64,000 bases of DNA from CANHBY01 sp031374415 (GTDB lineage: Bacteria; Pseudomonadota; Gammaproteobacteria; Burkholderiales; Burkholderiaceae_C): the NCBI GenBank assembly GCA_031374415.1, contig JANMGB010000119.1, positions 124,001 through 188,000 on the forward strand, written 5' to 3'. A program made the translations under genes and the position numbers. Positions 41,485 through 51,071 of the stretch are shown here, piece after piece (the stretch's first letter is position 1; each line of letters opens with the position of its first letter). The notes beneath the pieces are model-generated. The model did no database searches and had not been told where the DNA came from. It saw nothing but the letters and a program-made list of their open reading frames with translations.

Positions 41485-41844
41485 ATGAATCTCAACGAGT
41501 ATCTGCCGATCATCCTTTTCATCTTGGTGGGCGTGGCAGTCGGGATTGTTCCTCAGGTGCTTGGCTTTGTGATGGGCCCGCGTCGTCCTGACGCGGCCAA
41601 AAATTCCCCTTACGAGTGCGGCTTCGAGGCCTTCGAAGACGCCCGCATGAAGTTTGATGTGCGCTACTACTTGGTCGCCATCCTCTTCATTTTGTTCGAC
41701 CTTGAAATTGCGTTTCTTTTCCCCTGGGCTGTCTCGCTCAAAGAGATCGGCCCGCATGGCTTTTGGGCCATGATGATGTTTTTGGGCATCCTTGTCGTGG
41801 GGTTCATTTACGAGTGGAAAAAAGGCGCCCTGGATTGGGAATGA
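41485..41844 (+). CDS. nuoA: NADH-quinone oxidoreductase subunit A
   Basis: The 119 aa membrane subunit of complex I has three helices and the conserved segment SPYECGFEAFEDARMKFDVR, then LFDLEIAFLFPWA. ATG 41485 (MNLNEYLPIILFILVG) is the canonical start and length; a codon at 41404 in frame begins within the tRNA tail and is rejected. It is the first gene of the 14-gene nuo operon. Confidence 0.97.
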   Translation: MNLNEYLPIILFILVGVAVGIVPQVLGFVMGPRRPDAAKNSPYECGFEAFEDARMKFDVRYYLVAILFILFDLEIAFLFPWAVSLKEIGPHGFWAMMMFLGILVVGFIYEWKKGALDWE

Positions 41845-41853
41845 GGTCACAAC

Positions 41854-42330
41854 ATGGGCATTGAAGGCGTATTGAAAGAAGGGTTCGTCACCACCAGCGT
41901 GGACACCCTCATCAACTGGTCCAAAACGGGTTCTTTGTGGCCCATGACTTTTGGTTTGGCTTGCTGCGCCGTCGAGATGATGCACGCCGGTGCGGCGCGC
42001 TACGACATGGACCGTTTTGGCATGTTGTTTCGCCCCAGTCCGCGCCAAAGCGATCTGATGATTGTGGCGGGCACCTTGTGCAACAAGATGGCGCCCGCAT
42101 TGCGCAAGGTCTACGACCAAATGGCCGAGCCGCGTTGGGTCATCAGCATGGGGTCGTGTGCCAACGGTGGCGGTTATTACCATTACAGCTACTCGGTGGT
42201 GAGAGGTTGCGACCGCATCGTGCCCGTCGATGTCTATGTGCCAGGGTGTCCCCCGACGGCGGAGGCCTTGCTCTATGGGGTCATGCAGTTGCAGGCCAAG
42301 ATTCGTCGTGAAAACACCATCGCTCGTTGA
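41854..42330 (+). CDS. nuoB: NADH-quinone oxidoreductase subunit B
   Basis: The 158 aa peripheral-arm subunit carries cluster N2, next to the quinone site. The cysteines are in GLACCAVEMM, SMGSCANGGGYYHYSY and YVPGCPPTAEALLYG. It contacts NuoD and NuoI. It lies 9 bp after nuoA. Confidence 0.98.
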   Translation: MGIEGVLKEGFVTTSVDTLINWSKTGSLWPMTFGLACCAVEMMHAGAARYDMDRFGMLFRPSPRQSDLMIVAGTLCNKMAPALRKVYDQMAEPRWVISMGSCANGGGYYHYSYSVVRGCDRIVPVDVYVPGCPPTAEALLYGVMQLQAKIRRENTIAR

Positions 42331-42342
42331 CGGCAGCACCCC

Positions 42343-42939
42343 ATGACCCGACTCCAAACGCTTCAAGCCGAACTGGAAAGTATTCTCAGCTCGCAACTCA
42401 GCAGTCTGCGGGTAGACCGTGGCGAGATCACGATCACTGTGTCTGCCGCTGACTACCTGGCTGTGGCGCTTACGCTGCGTGACCACGAAAAACTGAAGTT
42501 CGAGCAAAACATCGATTTGTGTGGGCTCGACTACGCCCACTACAAAGACCAACCCTGGGAGGGTCCCCGTTTTTGCGTGGTCTCCCACCTTCTGTCGGTG
42601 ACGCACAACTGGCGTGTGCGCCTCAAGGTGTTCTGCCCGGATGACGACTTGCCTACCGTGGCCTCACTCACCGAGGTTTGGAGCGGCGTCAACTGGTTCG
42701 AGCGCGAAGCTTTTGATCTCTTTGGCATCATTTTTGAGGGCCACCTCGACCTGCGTCGTATCTTGACCGACTACGGCTTTATTGGTCACCCGTTCCGCAA
42801 AGACTTCCCCACCTCGGGTCACGTTGAAATGCGTTACGACCCCGAGCAAAAGCGTGTGATCTATCAACCGGTGTCCATTGAGCCGCGCGAGATCACCCCC
42901 CGCATCATCCGCGAAGACAACTACGGTGGCCTGCACTGA
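42343..42939 (+). CDS. nuoC: NADH-quinone oxidoreductase subunit C
   Basis: The 198 aa peripheral-arm subunit has the 30-kDa signature EREAFDLFGIIFEGHLDLRR and GHPFRKDFPTSG. It is a separate NuoC, not fused to NuoD as in E. coli. It lies 12 bp after nuoB. Confidence 0.97.
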   Translation: MTRLQTLQAELESILSSQLSSLRVDRGEITITVSAADYLAVALTLRDHEKLKFEQNIDLCGLDYAHYKDQPWEGPRFCVVSHLLSVTHNWRVRLKVFCPDDDLPTVASLTEVWSGVNWFEREAFDLFGIIFEGHLDLRRILTDYGFIGHPFRKDFPTSGHVEMRYDPEQKRVIYQPVSIEPREITPRIIREDNYGGLH

Positions 42940-42973
42940 TGCGTCGCACCTCGCTGCACCAGACTCAGGTTGA

Positions 42974-44233
42974 ATGAGCATGGCTGAAATCAAAAACTAC
43001 ACCCTCAACTTCGGCCCGCAGCATCCTGCGGCACACGGCGTGTTGCGCCTGGTGCTTGAGCTCGATGGCGAGGTGATCCAGCGCGCGGACCCCCACATTG
43101 GTCTGCTGCATCGCGCCACTGAAAAGCTCGCCGAGAGCAAAACCTACATCCAGTCGCTGCCCTACATGGATCGTCTGGACTACGTGTCCATGATGTGCAA
43201 TGAGCACGCCTATTGCCTGGCCATCGAGAAACTGTTGGGCGTTGATGTGCCCGAGCGTGCGCAGTACATCCGAGTGATGTTCAGTGAGATCACCCGCTTG
43301 CTCAACCACTTGCTGTGGCTGGGCTGTCACGGCCTGGACTGTGGTGCGATGAATATTTTCATCTACTGCTTCCGCGAGCGTGAAGATCTCTTTGACATGT
43401 ACGAAGCCGTGTCCGGCGCACGCATGCACGCAGCTTATTTCCGTCCCGGGGGCGTGTACCGCGACTTGCCTGACACGATGCCCCAGTACAAGGCCAACAA
43501 GATCCGCAATGCCAAGGCCATCGCCCGCCTGAACGACAACCGCCAAGGCTCTTTGCTCGATTTCATCGACGACTTCGTGAAGCGTTTCCCGACGTACATG
43601 GACGAGTATGAGACCCTGCTCACGGACAATCGCATCTGGAAGCAGCGCACGGTGGGCATTGGCGTGGTGACCCCGGAGCGCGCCCTGAACCTGGGGTTCA
43701 CGGGAGCCATGTTGCGCGGGTCCGGTATCGCGTGGGATTTGCGCAAGACTCAACCTTACGATGTCTACGCCAAGATGGATTTTGATGTGCCTGTAGGCGT
43801 TAACGGCGACACCTACGACCGCTACCTGGTGCGCATTGAAGAAATGCGGCAATCCAACCGCATCATCAAGCAATGCTTGGACTGGCTGCGGGCCAACCCC
43901 GGTCCGGTCATCACAGACAACCACAAGGTCGCGCCACCTTCACGGGTTGAGATGAAGACCAGCATGGAGGAGCTCATCCACCACTTCAAGCTCTTTACCG
44001 AAGGCTTCCACGTGCCGGAAGGTGAAGCCTACGCTGCGGTAGAGCACCCCAAGGGTGAGTTTGGTATCTACTTGGTGAGCGATGGCGCCAACAAGCCCTA
44101 CCGGCTCAAAATTCGCGCACCAGGTTTTGCTCACCTGGCAGCACTGGATGAAATGTCTCGCGGTCACATGATCGCCGACGCGGTGGCCGTGATCGGCACC
44201 ATGGACATCGTGTTTGGGGAGATTGACCGGTGA
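42974..44233 (+). CDS. nuoD: NADH-quinone oxidoreductase subunit D
   Basis: The 419 aa 49-kDa subunit forms the quinone pocket with NuoB. TLNFGPQHPAAHGVLRLVLE, LHRATEKLAESKTYIQSLPY and the end AVIGTMDIVFGEIDR are canonical. A second ATG 6 bp later (42980) gives the usual MAEIKNYTL start and may be the one used. Its stop overlaps the nuoE GTG start. Confidence 0.98.
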   Translation: MSMAEIKNYTLNFGPQHPAAHGVLRLVLELDGEVIQRADPHIGLLHRATEKLAESKTYIQSLPYMDRLDYVSMMCNEHAYCLAIEKLLGVDVPERAQYIRVMFSEITRLLNHLLWLGCHGLDCGAMNIFIYCFREREDLFDMYEAVSGARMHAAYFRPGGVYRDLPDTMPQYKANKIRNAKAIARLNDNRQGSLLDFIDDFVKRFPTYMDEYETLLTDNRIWKQRTVGIGVVTPERALNLGFTGAMLRGSGIAWDLRKTQPYDVYAKMDFDVPVGVNGDTYDRYLVRIEEMRQSNRIIKQCLDWLRANPGPVITDNHKVAPPSRVEMKTSMEELIHHFKLFTEGFHVPEGEAYAAVEHPKGEFGIYLVSDGANKPYRLKIRAPGFAHLAALDEMSRGHMIADAVAVIGTMDIVFGEIDR

Positions 44234-44733
44234 GTGTGCCCATGATTTCTGAAGCCACCCAGGCCCGCTTTGCCCGCGAAGTGGCGAAGTATCCGGCCGT
44301 GCAAAAGCAGTCGGCTGTGATGGCCTGCTTGGCCATCGTGCAACAAGAGCAGGGCTTCGTGTCGCCCGAGAGCGAGAAGTTCATTGCCGACTACCTCGGC
44401 ATGGCGCCTATTGCTGTGCACGAGGTCACCACTTTCTACAACATGTACAACCAGCGCAAGCTGGGACAATACAAGATCAACGTCTGTACCAACTTGCCCT
44501 GCCAGTTACGTGATGGGCAAAAGGCGCTCGAGCACCTTTGCCACAAGCTGGGCATTGACGAGGGCGGCACCACAGGTGATGGTCGCATCACCGTGCAAAA
44601 GAGTGAATGCCTGGGGGCTTGTGCCGATGCCCCCGTGCTGTTGGTGAACGACCGGCAGATGTGCAGCTTCATGAGCCCCGAGCGGCTCAATGAGCTGCTG
44701 GATCTGCTCAACGCCCCGTCCACCTCTGCTTAA
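44230..44733 (+). CDS. nuoE: NADH-quinone oxidoreductase subunit E
   Basis: The 167 aa 24-kDa subunit carries the binuclear cluster N1a with cysteines in VCTNLPCQLRDG and SECLGACADAPVLLV. VHEVTTFYNMYNQRKLGQY is typical. GTG 44230 overlaps the nuoD stop (coupled start); ATG 44242 in frame is the alternative. Confidence 0.97.
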   Translation: MSVPMISEATQARFAREVAKYPAVQKQSAVMACLAIVQQEQGFVSPESEKFIADYLGMAPIAVHEVTTFYNMYNQRKLGQYKINVCTNLPCQLRDGQKALEHLCHKLGIDEGGTTGDGRITVQKSECLGACADAPVLLVNDRQMCSFMSPERLNELLDLLNAPSTSA

Positions 44734-44756
44734 GCCAACGGTCACAAGGTTCTTTC

Positions 44757-46100
44757 ATGCTCGATCTTTCGATGTTTCAAGCCACGGGGCAGCAGACCTG
44801 TTTCCATGGTCGTCACCTCCAGCCACAGATTTACGCGGACCTGAATGGTCACAACTGGCGCTTGAGCGAGTACCTCGCTCGCGGTGGCTATCAGGCACTC
44901 CGGAAAATTCTCGGTCTGGATGGCGGGCCTGGTTTGACGCCTGAGCAAGTCATTGCCGAAGTCAAAACGTCGGGTCTGCGCGGGCGTGGTGGCGCGGGCT
45001 TTCCCACCGGTTTGAAGTGGAGCTTCATGCCGCGGCAGTTTCCTGGGGCGAAATACCTGGTATGCAATTCGGATGAGGGCGAGCCCGGAACCTGCAAAGA
45101 CCGCGACATCCTGGTCTACAACCCCCACATCGTCATCGAAGGCATGGCCATTGCCGCCTATGCCATGGGCATCGCGGTGGGTTACAACTACATCCATGGT
45201 GAGATTTTTGAAGCTTACGAGCGCTTCGAGGCGGCGCTGGAAGAGGCCCGTGCGGCCGGCTTTTTAGGGGCCAATATCCAGGGCTCGGCATTCAGCTTCC
45301 AACTTCATGCTGCCCATGGTTTCGGCGCCTACATTTGCGGCGAAGAGACCGCCTTGCTGGAGTCCCTTGAGGGTAAAAAAGGCCAACCGCGCTTCAAGCC
45401 CCCATTCCCCGCCAGCTACGGTTTGTACGGCAAGCCCACCACGATCAACAACACCGAGACCTTTGCCGCGGTGCCATGGATCATCCGTCATGGCGGCCAG
45501 GCTTACCTGGAGGTGGGCAAGCCCAATAACGGTGGCACAAAAATTTACTCGGTGTCTGGCGATGTTGAACGCCCAGGCAACTACGAAATCCCAATGGGCA
45601 CACCGTTCCCGGTGCTGCTGGAGTTGGCCGGCGGGGTGCGCCGTGGCCGCAAGCTCAAGGCGGTGATTCCTGGCGGATCATCGGCGCCCGTATTGCCGGC
45701 GGCGGCCATGATGGAGACCACCATGGACTACGACAGCATCGCCAAGGCGGGCTCTATGCTCGGCTCAGGTGCGGTCATCGTGATGGACGACTCGCGCTGC
45801 ATGGTCAAAAGCCTCCTGCGCTTGTCCTACTTCTACATGCACGAAAGCTGTGGGCAGTGCACCCCCTGCCGTGAAGGCACGGGTTGGCTCTACCGTCTGG
45901 TGGAGCGCATTGCCCATGGCCAGGGCCGCACGGAAGACATCGACCTGCTCAACTCCGTGGCCGACAACATCCAGGGTCGCACCATTTGCGCACTGGGCGA
46001 TGCCGCAGCTATGCCGGTGCGCGCCATGATCAAACACTTTAGGGCTGAGTTCGAGCACCTGATTCAGCACAAGACACCCCTGGTGGTGGAGCCAGCATGA
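44757..46100 (+). CDS. nuoF: NADH-quinone oxidoreductase subunit F
   Basis: The 447 aa NADH-binding subunit has the NADH/FMN loops GLRGRGGAGFPTGLKWSFMP and SDEGEPGTCKDRDIL, FICGEETALLESLEG-type sequence (here YICGEETALLES) and the N3 cluster ligands in SCGQCTPCREGTGW. It accepts hydride from NADH at the tip of complex I. The stop overlaps nuoG (ATGA). Confidence 0.98.
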   Translation: MLDLSMFQATGQQTCFHGRHLQPQIYADLNGHNWRLSEYLARGGYQALRKILGLDGGPGLTPEQVIAEVKTSGLRGRGGAGFPTGLKWSFMPRQFPGAKYLVCNSDEGEPGTCKDRDILVYNPHIVIEGMAIAAYAMGIAVGYNYIHGEIFEAYERFEAALEEARAAGFLGANIQGSAFSFQLHAAHGFGAYICGEETALLESLEGKKGQPRFKPPFPASYGLYGKPTTINNTETFAAVPWIIRHGGQAYLEVGKPNNGGTKIYSVSGDVERPGNYEIPMGTPFPVLLELAGGVRRGRKLKAVIPGGSSAPVLPAAAMMETTMDYDSIAKAGSMLGSGAVIVMDDSRCMVKSLLRLSYFYMHESCGQCTPCREGTGWLYRLVERIAHGQGRTEDIDLLNSVADNIQGRTICALGDAAAMPVRAMIKHFRAEFEHLIQHKTPLVVEPA

Positions 46101-48430
46101 TTGAAATTGAACTGGATGGCAAAAAGCTTGAAGTGCTTGAAGGCAGCATGATCATGCATGCCGCGGAAGTGGCGGGTACGTACATTCCTCATTTCTGCTA
46201 TCACAAGAAGCTCTCCATCGCGGCCAATTGCCGCATGTGTTTGGTTGACGTTGAGAAAGCACCTAAGCCCTTGCCCGCTTGTGCCACGCCTGTCACGCAG
46301 GGCATGATCGTTCGCACCAAGAGCGATAAAGCCATCAAGGCGCAGCAAAGCGTGATGGAGTTTTTGCTCATCAACCACCCGCTCGATTGCCCCATCTGTG
46401 ACCAGGGCGGCGAATGCCAGCTCCAAGACTTGGCCGTGGGTTATGGGGGCTCTTCTTCACGCTACACCGAGGAAAAGCGTGTGGTGTTCCACAAGGAAGT
46501 GGGTCCGCTGGTTTCTATGCGGGAAATGAGCCGCTGCATCCACTGCACGCGCTGTGTGCGTTTTGGCCAAGAGGTTGCTGGTGTGATGGAGCTTGGCATG
46601 ATCCACCGGGGTGAGCACTCCGAGATCACCACCGTCGCAGGCGACACGATCGACTCCGAGTTGTCGGGCAACATGATTGATATCTGCCCTGTTGGCGCCT
46701 TGACCAGCAAGCCCTTTCGCTACAGCGCCCGCACCTGGGAACTCTCTCGCCGCAAGAGCATCAGCCCGCACGACAGCACCGGGGCCAACCTGGTGGTGCA
46801 GGTCAAAGCCAACAAGGTCATGCGTGTCGTTCCTTTGGAAAACGAAGCGGTCAATGAATGTTGGATCGCTGACCGTGATCGTTTCTCCTACGAAGCCCTG
46901 CAGTCGGATGACCGCTTGACCTCTCCCCAAATCAAGCAGGGCGGTGAGTGGAAGGCGGTCGACTGGAGCACGGCGCTAGAGTACGTGGCCAATGGTCTGA
47001 AGCAAATCAAACAAAACCATGGTGCGCAAAGCATTGGTGCACTCGCCGCGCCGCACAGCACCGTGGAAGAGTTGCACCTGCTGGCCGAACTGGTGCGAGG
47101 TTTGGGCAGCGACAACATCGACCACCGCCTGCGCCACGCCGACTTCAGCAATGTGGGGGATGCCTCCACGGCCCGTTGGTTGGGCACCTCCATCGCGTCC
47201 TTGTCCAACTTACAGCGGGTGTTCGTCGTGGGCTCATTCCTGCGCAAAGATCATCCTTTGTTCGCTCAACGCATACGCCAAGCCGCACGCCGGGGAGCGC
47301 AGGTACACCGCCTGCAGGCCGTCTCTGACGATTGGCTCATGCCGGTCGGTGAAACATTGACCGCCACCCCCAGCGACTGGCCCCGTGCCCTGGCCGAAGT
47401 GGTCAGTGCCGTCGCACAGATCAAGGGCGTGCCTGCACCGTCTCTGGTGACCCCCTCGGCAGCCGCCCAAGCCATCGCCCAGTCGCTGCTCAGCGGTGAG
47501 AACAAAGCCGTGTTGTTGGGCAATGCTGCCGCCCAGCATCCCCAGGCTGCGTGCTTGCTGCGCTTGGCCCAATGGATAGGCGAACACACGCAAGCCAGCG
47601 TGGGCTACCTGACCGAGGCAGCCAATTCCGTGGGTGCCCAGTGGGTCGACGCCTTGCCGCGCAATGGTGGCTTGCACGCGCAGCAAATGCTGGCAGGCTC
47701 GCTCAAGGCCGTGGTGTTGCTCAACATCGAACCCGCCCTCGATCTGGCCGATGGCGCCGCCGCTCTCCAAGGTTTGCAAACCGCCGAGATGGTGGTGGCC
47801 CTGACGCCCTTTAAGAGCGGCGTTCTCGATTGCGCCGACGTGATCTTGCCCATTGCCCCATTCACAGAGACGGCAGGCACATTTGTCAACGCCGAGGGCC
47901 GAGCGCAGAGCTTTCACGGCGTGGTCAAGCCTTTGGGTGAAACCCGTCCTGGCTGGAAGGTGTTGCGTGTACTGGGCAACATGCTGGGCCTGAGTGACTT
48001 TGCTTTTGAGACCTCAGAGCAGGTGCGCGAAGCGGCCTTGGGTGACCCTGCCAGTTTCCCCGCGCGCCTCAATAACCGCGTCTCGACGGCGTCACAGCCT
48101 GTGCCAGCAGAGCCCTTTGCGGCTGATCGTCTTGAGCGTCTGGCAGACGTGTCGATCTACGGCACCGACAGCCTGGTGCGTCGCGCAAGCTCTCTGCAGC
48201 TCACGTCGGATGCCCGCCCGGTGGTGGTCAGCGTGTCCACCGCAGTCTGGAACACGCTCGGTCTGACCGAAGGCGGTTCGGTGCGCGTCAAACAAAACGC
48301 CGCTTCGCTGGTGTTGCCCGTGCAATGTGATCCCAGCCTGGCGCCACAAGCTGTGCGCGTGCCTGCGGGCCGCGACATGACCGCCAACCTGGGGCCGTTG
48401 TTCGGCCCCATCACTGTCGAGAAGGTCTGA
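46097..48430 (+). CDS. nuoG: NADH-quinone oxidoreductase subunit G
   Basis: The 777 aa 75-kDa subunit relays electrons through several clusters. The 2Fe-2S domain has CYHKKLSIAANCRMC and PACATPV; the N5 His/Cys set is in HPLDCPICDQGGECQLQDL; the N4 set has CIHCTRCVRFGQE and CPVGALTSKPF. A molybdopterin-oxidoreductase-like domain forms the rest, without a cofactor site I can recognise. Coupled to nuoF by a four-base overlap. Confidence 0.97.
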   Translation: MIEIELDGKKLEVLEGSMIMHAAEVAGTYIPHFCYHKKLSIAANCRMCLVDVEKAPKPLPACATPVTQGMIVRTKSDKAIKAQQSVMEFLLINHPLDCPICDQGGECQLQDLAVGYGGSSSRYTEEKRVVFHKEVGPLVSMREMSRCIHCTRCVRFGQEVAGVMELGMIHRGEHSEITTVAGDTIDSELSGNMIDICPVGALTSKPFRYSARTWELSRRKSISPHDSTGANLVVQVKANKVMRVVPLENEAVNECWIADRDRFSYEALQSDDRLTSPQIKQGGEWKAVDWSTALEYVANGLKQIKQNHGAQSIGALAAPHSTVEELHLLAELVRGLGSDNIDHRLRHADFSNVGDASTARWLGTSIASLSNLQRVFVVGSFLRKDHPLFAQRIRQAARRGAQVHRLQAVSDDWLMPVGETLTATPSDWPRALAEVVSAVAQIKGVPAPSLVTPSAAAQAIAQSLLSGENKAVLLGNAAAQHPQAACLLRLAQWIGEHTQASVGYLTEAANSVGAQWVDALPRNGGLHAQQMLAGSLKAVVLLNIEPALDLADGAAALQGLQTAEMVVALTPFKSGVLDCADVILPIAPFTETAGTFVNAEGRAQSFHGVVKPLGETRPGWKVLRVLGNMLGLSDFAFETSEQVREAALGDPASFPARLNNRVSTASQPVPAEPFAADRLERLADVSIYGTDSLVRRASSLQLTSDARPVVVSVSTAVWNTLGLTEGGSVRVKQNAASLVLPVQCDPSLAPQAVRVPAGRDMTANLGPLFGPITVEKV

Positions 48431-48437
48431 GGCGCAC

Positions 48438-49544
48438 ATGCTCGAAATTTTGCACACCTTCCAAGCCTGGGGCGCAAGCACGCTGGGCGTCGCCTGGACC
48501 TTCGTGTGGACCTTGCTCAAGATCGTGGCGCTGGTGTTGCCACTGATGATCTGTGTGGCCTACCTCACGCTTTGGGAGCGCAAGGCCATCGGCTGGACCC
48601 AAATTCGTCCAGGGCCCAATCGGGTCGGGCCGCTGGGTTTGCTGCAACCCATCGCTGACGCGGTGAAGCTGATCTTCAAGGAAATCATCGTTCCTTCTGC
48701 GGCCAGCAAGGCCTTGTTTTTCATTGCGCCGGTCATGACCATCATGCCAGCTTTGGCGGCTTGGGCCGTGGTGCCTTTCGGGCCGGATGCGGCCCTGGCC
48801 AACATCAACGCTGGCCTGCTGTTCCTGATGGCCATCACCTCCATGGAGGTGTACGGTGTGATTGTGGCGGGTTGGGCTTCCAACTCAAAGTACGCCTTCC
48901 TGGGCGCGCTGCGTGCTTCAGCCCAAATGGTCAGCTACGAAATCGCCATGGGCTTTTGCCTGGTGGTCGTGTTGATGGTCTCAGGCACCCTGAACATGAC
49001 TCAAATCGTGCTGGGGCAGGGCCGTGGCCTGTTCGCTGACATGGGCGTTCCCTTCCTGAGCTGGAACTGGCTGCCCCTGCTGCCCATCTTCGTGGTCTAC
49101 GTGATTGCCGGCATTGCCGAGACCAACCGCCACCCCTTTGACGTGGTCGAGGGCGAGTCTGAGATCGTGGCGGGTCACATGGTCGAGTACTCGGGCATGT
49201 CATTTGCCATGTTTTTCTTGGCCGAGTACGCCAACATCATTCTCGTGTCGGCCCTGGCTGCGCTCTTGTTCATGGGCGGCTGGATCGCGCCCGTGTCTTT
49301 CTCTGCCCTGGGGCTGAGCACGCCAAGGTGGATTGAAGAAACCATGTGGTTTTGGAATTGGTTCTGGCTGTTCGGCAAGACATTCATGGTTTGCACCCTG
49401 TTCTTGTGGGTTCGCGCCACATTCCCGCGCTTCCGTTACGACCAAATTATGCGTTTGGGCTGGAAGATTTTCATCCCTGTCACCTTGGTGTGGCTGGTGG
49501 TGGTGGGCCTGTGGATCCAGTCGCCCTGGAACATCTGGAACTAG
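48438..49544 (+). CDS. nuoH: NADH-quinone oxidoreductase subunit H
   Basis: The 368 aa subunit has about eight helices and forms the membrane side of the quinone chamber. WERKAIGWTQIRPGPNRVGP and AETNRHPFDVVEGESEIVAG are the two signatures. It lies 7 bp after nuoG. Confidence 0.98.
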   Translation: MLEILHTFQAWGASTLGVAWTFVWTLLKIVALVLPLMICVAYLTLWERKAIGWTQIRPGPNRVGPLGLLQPIADAVKLIFKEIIVPSAASKALFFIAPVMTIMPALAAWAVVPFGPDAALANINAGLLFLMAITSMEVYGVIVAGWASNSKYAFLGALRASAQMVSYEIAMGFCLVVVLMVSGTLNMTQIVLGQGRGLFADMGVPFLSWNWLPLLPIFVVYVIAGIAETNRHPFDVVEGESEIVAGHMVEYSGMSFAMFFLAEYANIILVSALAALLFMGGWIAPVSFSALGLSTPRWIEETMWFWNWFWLFGKTFMVCTLFLWVRATFPRFRYDQIMRLGWKIFIPVTLVWLVVVGLWIQSPWNIWN

Positions 49545-49565
49545 TCGCAAGAAGGAAGGTTTGTC

Positions 49566-50060
49566 ATGGCGGTCGCCAACATCAAGCAGCTGTTCTCCAG
49601 CTTCATGCTCGTCGAGCTTTTCAAGGGCATGGCCCTGACGGGGCGGCATTTCTTTGCCCGCAAGATCACAATTCAGTTTCCTGAAGAGCGCACCCCTGCG
49701 TCACCGCGTTTTCGGGGCCTGCATGCTTTGCGTCGCTACGACAACGGTGAAGAGCGCTGCATCGCATGCAAGCTGTGCGAGGCCGTGTGTCCCGCCATGG
49801 CCATCACCATCGAGTCTGAGGTGCGCGATGATGGCTCACGCCGCACCACCCGCTACGACATCGATCTGACCAAGTGCATTTTTTGCGGCTTCTGCGAAGA
49901 AAGCTGCCCCGTCGACTCGATTGTCGAAACCCATATTTTTGAGTACCACGGCGAAAAGCGTGGCGACCTGTATTTCACCAAAGACATGTTGCTGGCGGTC
50001 GGTGACCGCTACGAAAAGGAAATTGCTGCCAACCGCGAGGCAGATGCTTCTTATCGTTGA
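49566..50060 (+). CDS. nuoI: NADH-quinone oxidoreductase subunit I
   Basis: The 164 aa subunit has two 4Fe-4S motifs: CIACKLCEAVCPA and CIFCGFCEESCPVD, clusters N6a and N6b. YDIDLTKCIFCGF and EYHGEKRGDLYFTKDMLL are typical. GAAGGAAGG precedes the start. Confidence 0.98.
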   Translation: MAVANIKQLFSSFMLVELFKGMALTGRHFFARKITIQFPEERTPASPRFRGLHALRRYDNGEERCIACKLCEAVCPAMAITIESEVRDDGSRRTTRYDIDLTKCIFCGFCEESCPVDSIVETHIFEYHGEKRGDLYFTKDMLLAVGDRYEKEIAANREADASYR

Positions 50061-50080
50061 TACGGCCAGCTGAACACCAC

Positions 50081-50719
50081 ATGAACATGACCCCCGTTTT
50101 CTTCTACATTTTTGCTGCCGTGCTGTTGTTCGCAGCGTTCCGCGTGATCACTGCCCGCAGCCCTGTGCATGCGGCCTTGTTCCTTGTGCTGTCCTTCTTT
50201 TCCGCATCTTGCATCTGGGTCCTGCTGGAGGCCGAGTTTTTGGCCATCACATTGGTCTTGGTCTATGTGGGTGCCGTGATGGTGCTGTTTTTGTTCGTGG
50301 TGATGATGCTCGACGTCAACAGCGAATCCTTCCGTGAAGGTTTTTGGAAGCACTTTCCGGTGGCCGCTTTCGTCGGGGTGGTGATTGCCCTAGAGATGGC
50401 CTTGGTCTTGATCCCCGGCTTTGATGTGCGATCAGCACCGGTTGATCCGCGCTTGGCCGAGATGGGCAACACCAAGCTCTTGGGCATCGAGCTCTATACC
50501 AACTACCTCTATCCCTTGCAAATCGCGGCTGTGTTGCTCCTGGTGGCGATTGTGGCCGCCATAGCGCTCACCCTGCGCCAGCGCAAAGACTCCAAGTACG
50601 TTAACCCCTCAGATCAGGTGCATGTCAAGCGTGCTGACCGCGTGCGCCTGATCAAGATGCAACCCACGATCGAGGCGCCGGATGTGCCTTCAGAGCCCTC
50701 CCCAGGAGACAAGGCATGA
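50081..50719 (+). CDS. nuoJ: NADH-quinone oxidoreductase subunit J
   Basis: The 212 aa membrane subunit has five helices, with VHAALFLVLSFFSASCIWVL and LVYVGAVMVLFLFVVMMLDV as the family core. ATG 50081 (MNMTPVFFYIF) is 20 bp after nuoI; an in-frame start at 50057 overlaps nuoI and gives an unlikely leader. The stop overlaps nuoK (ATGA). Confidence 0.96.
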   Translation: MNMTPVFFYIFAAVLLFAAFRVITARSPVHAALFLVLSFFSASCIWVLLEAEFLAITLVLVYVGAVMVLFLFVVMMLDVNSESFREGFWKHFPVAAFVGVVIALEMALVLIPGFDVRSAPVDPRLAEMGNTKLLGIELYTNYLYPLQIAAVLLLVAIVAAIALTLRQRKDSKYVNPSDQVHVKRADRVRLIKMQPTIEAPDVPSEPSPGDKA

Positions 50720-51045
50720 GTTTCTCCCAACTCGCATTGGGTCATTACCTGACCCTGGGGGCGATTTTGTTCGCCTTCTCAGTCATCGGTATTTTCCTCA
50801 ACCGCAAGAACTTGATCGTGTTGCTCATGGCCATCGAGCTCATGCTGCTGGCGGTCAACATCAACTTCGTGGCCTTCTCACACTACCTGCCCCTGGCGGC
50901 TGATCGCATGGCGGGGCAGGTCTTTGTTTTCTTCATCTTGACAGTGGCTGCGGCTGAATCGGCGATTGGTTTGGCGATTCTCGTGGTCTTGTTCCGCAAT
51001 CGCTCGACCATCAGCGTCGAGGAGATGGACGCCCTTCAAGGCTGA
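50716..51045 (+). CDS. nuoK: NADH-quinone oxidoreductase subunit K
   Basis: The 109 aa subunit has three helices and the conserved acidic residues in MAIELMLLAVNINFV and VAAAESAIGLAILV, part of the proton path. It overlaps nuoJ by four bases. Confidence 0.97.
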   Translation: MSFSQLALGHYLTLGAILFAFSVIGIFLNRKNLIVLLMAIELMLLAVNINFVAFSHYLPLAADRMAGQVFVFFILTVAAAESAIGLAILVVLFRNRSTISVEEMDALQG

Positions 51046-51071
51046 TCCAGTAATCCCACAAGCACAAGAAC

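Noticed and set aside
41239..42606. Minus-strand open frame of 455 codons across tRNA-Leu, nuoA and nuoB
   Set aside because: It runs antisense through a tRNA and three complex I genes and shows no domain.
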